Below, piece after piece: positions 60,929 to 62,519 of a stretch of DNA of 62,519 nucleotides. The notes under the pieces were generated by a model, which saw only the letters and a list, made by a program, of their open reading frames with translations, was not told where the DNA came from and did not search any database. The stretch is taken from NCBI GenBank assembly GCA_021107755.1, contig JAIOSF010000015.1, forward strand, positions 1-62,519. The letters run 5' to 3'. The DNA comes from Arcobacteraceae bacterium. Its GTDB lineage: Bacteria; Campylobacterota; Campylobacteria; Campylobacterales; Arcobacteraceae. Position numbers and translations under genes: made by a program. The stretch's first letter is position 1; every line of letters begins with the position of its first letter.

Positions 60929-62519
60929 ATGAAGAGAAAGACACTGGCTAAAAGTATAGCTCAGAGACTTATAGCAGTTGCCGTAATATTTTTGTTATTT
61001 GGTATGTTAGCTGGGTATCTTATTATTAACAATATTGAAAAAGATGTTTTTAAGAATGCTAAAAAAAATTTATCAGATATGTTGATTCAAAGGGTTGCAG
61101 GAAAACAAGTTGCTGGTATAACAAATGCCGTTTCAATATCGCAAAATACAGTTGTAAGAGATGCATTATTGACAAATAATAGGGATATAGCAATTAACTC
61201 TTTAAAAGATATCTCTTCTGGGATGAAAAATGGTACACCATTTAAAAATATAAAAGTACATATTCATGATAAAAATGTACACTCATTTGTTCGAAATTGG
61301 AAACCAAATAAGTTTGGTGATGATTTGTCTTCATTTAGAGCAACTATTTTAGAGGTAAAACACACACAAAAACCTTTATCTGCAATTGAAGTTGGAAGAG
61401 CTGGATTAGTTATGAGAGGTCTTTCTCCTATTATGAAAGATAATGAGTATATAGGTTCTTTAGAATTTATTATGGGATTTAATTCAATTGTAAAAGATTT
61501 CAAAAAAAGTAATCAAGATTTACTTGTATTGATGGATGGTAAATACAAAAGAGGTGATGCACTTACTGATGAATTAAAAGTTCAAAATTACTTTATTTCT
61601 CAAAAAACAATTGACAAAAAATTTAAAGCAGATGCAAGTGGAATAGATTTTAACTTATTAAAATCAAATGGTATATACATGAATGATAACTATTTTTATA
61701 CATATGTACCTATTAAAGATATTTCGGGTAATGAGGTGGGTATCTATTTAATAGGGGAAAATATTCATACTATTGATGGGTTAGTTGACCAATCTACAAG
61801 GATAGTAGAACTTATGTTGTTAATTATGATTATTATGATTATTGCATTGATAATTACTGCTAATATTGTTATTAAAAGTATTGTAGTAGATGGTATAGCA
61901 CGATTTAATAAACAATTTCAAGTATTTTTAGATTTTTCTCAGTTTAAAATTAATAAATATGTAGAAGCTCAAGTTGAAGGTAATGATGAGATTTCAGAGA
62001 TGATTTATCAGTTAAATGATACAGCAAAGAATGTAACAAAACAATTACAAGATGATATGAGAGTTATGGGAGAAATAGTTCTTACAACTGATAAAGTTGA
62101 GCAAGGTATTTATGCTTGTAGAATCAATGCAAGAACTAAAAATCCTATGATACAAACTCTTGGAACAACTATCAATAAGATGATAGATGCAATAGCAAGA
62201 GATATGGGACAATTAAGAGATACACTGGAAGAATATTCAAATGATGATTTTAGAAATAAAGTTATAATTGATGATACACTTAAAGCAGATATGAAAGTAG
62301 TTTTAGAAAGTGTAAATAGATTAGGCGACTCCCTATCAAATAGCGCAAAACAAAACCTATCAAACGGACAACACCTCCAATCAAACTCTTCAACAATGAC
62401 ACAAAGTGTAAATAACCTAGCAAATAAAGCGAATCAACAAGCAGCTTCATTAGAAGAAACAGCAGCAGCAGTTGAAGAGATTACAAGTATCACTAGAAAT
62501 AATGCAAATAATGCTTCTA
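60929..62519 (+). CDS. Transmembrane methyl-accepting chemotaxis protein, 3' end cut by the window
   Basis: This open frame starts at ATG 60929 after AAAGGAA and runs off the window after about 530 codons. Visible parts are a first helix (about 15-35), a periplasmic sensor of about 240 residues of dCache/double-Cache type (MRGLSPIMKDNEYIGSLEFIMGF), a second helix near 287-312, a linker, and the start of the signalling domain (NQQAASLEETAAAVEEITS). The ligand is unknown. Base usage changes abruptly near 62325, toward C-rich codons. Confidence 0.9.
   Translation, partial: MKRKTLAKSIAQRLIAVAVIFLLFGMLAGYLIINNIEKDVFKNAKKNLSDMLIQRVAGKQVAGITNAVSISQNTVVRDALLTNNRDIAINSLKDISSGMKNGTPFKNIKVHIHDKNVHSFVRNWKPNKFGDDLSSFRATILEVKHTQKPLSAIEVGRAGLVMRGLSPIMKDNEYIGSLEFIMGFNSIVKDFKKSNQDLLVLMDGKYKRGDALTDELKVQNYFISQKTIDKKFKADASGIDFNLLKSNGIYMNDNYFYTYVPIKDISGNEVGIYLIGENIHTIDGLVDQSTRIVELMLLIMIIMIIALIITANIVIKSIVVDGIARFNKQFQVFLDFSQFKINKYVEAQVEGNDEISEMIYQLNDTAKNVTKQLQDDMRVMGEIVLTTDKVEQGIYACRINARTKNPMIQTLGTTINKMIDAIARDMGQLRDTLEEYSNDDFRNKVIIDDTLKADMKVVLESVNRLGDSLSNSAKQNLSNGQHLQSNSSTMTQSVNNLANKANQQAASLEETAAAVEEITSITRNNANNAS

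Noticed and set aside
1-62519. tRNA, rRNA, CRISPR array, insertion sequence or prophage
   Set aside because: No tRNA-like cloverleaf, rRNA block, spaced repeats, transposase, integrase or phage structural gene was seen when reading both strands.

Overview
The window comes from a member of the Campylobacterota, most likely an Arcobacter-type organism. The DNA is strongly AT-rich with A/T-ending codons and tight operons. The gene set is typical of that group: a ccoNOQP operon followed by a DUF4006 gene, a DUF4492 gene ahead of cydAB, Campylobacterota-type AddB and AddA, many chemoreceptors, and a NavAb-like voltage-gated channel. No rRNA, tRNA, CRISPR array, transposase or integrase was found. 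All identifications were made by reading motifs and gene order; no search was run.

Layout. 1-1632: a cut gene fragment, then hisH-hisA (histidine synthesis) ending in a hairpin terminator. 1639-9695: a nitrate-assimilation locus of two divergent units, a nitrate ABC importer to the left (nrtA-nrtB-nrtD) and a nitrate reductase, siroheme synthase and ferredoxin-type nitrite reductase to the right. A perfect 21-bp palindrome lies exactly midway between the two -10 boxes. 9696-13951: a structured leader, rpsB-tsf, a LolD-like ATPase, a degenerate receiver protein and gmk. 13953-15578: a REC-GGDEF-EAL protein. 15644-18777: an asparaginase-like domain and the oxidase assembly genes ccoI and ccoS. 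18778-19925: one three-haem and one single-haem cytochrome of the same module. 20003-21533: an ABC ATPase and hemH. 21549-24887: a four-gene operon of exported FlgO-like proteins.

25102-28833 is the cbb3 oxidase operon, ending with a DUF4006 protein and an unlisted 30-residue membrane peptide. 28884-34694 is a second respiratory locus: a DUF134-NifX regulator is divergent from a cytochrome bd operon (DUF4492, cydA, cydB, a 34-residue membrane peptide, two NifX-like proteins and a HemN-like radical SAM protein). The promoter between them carries two copies of an 18-bp direct repeat. 34691-36723: a TSUP exporter, a TPM-like membrane protein and a FixH-like protein.

36704-45071 holds addB and addA, separated by about 3.2 kb of accessory DNA: a RhuM gene, a two-gene cytosolic-plus-four-helix-membrane pair resembling phage lambda RexA/RexB in layout, and a lipoprotein. 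45064-48555: a DUF445 protein, a voltage-gated cation channel with a calcium-type filter, and a DarG/DarT-like antitoxin-toxin pair in antitoxin-first order. The rest is mainly core: mfd, a flavoprotein, a chemoreceptor-response regulator-histidine kinase trio, ymdB, an orphan ParA-like ATPase with a small membrane protein, ubiE, xseA, and a chemoreceptor cut by the window end.

The strongest leads are the RexAB-like pair inside the addB-addA locus, the DarGT pair, the DUF134-NifX/cyd control module, the symmetric nitrate operator and the two missed small membrane peptides.
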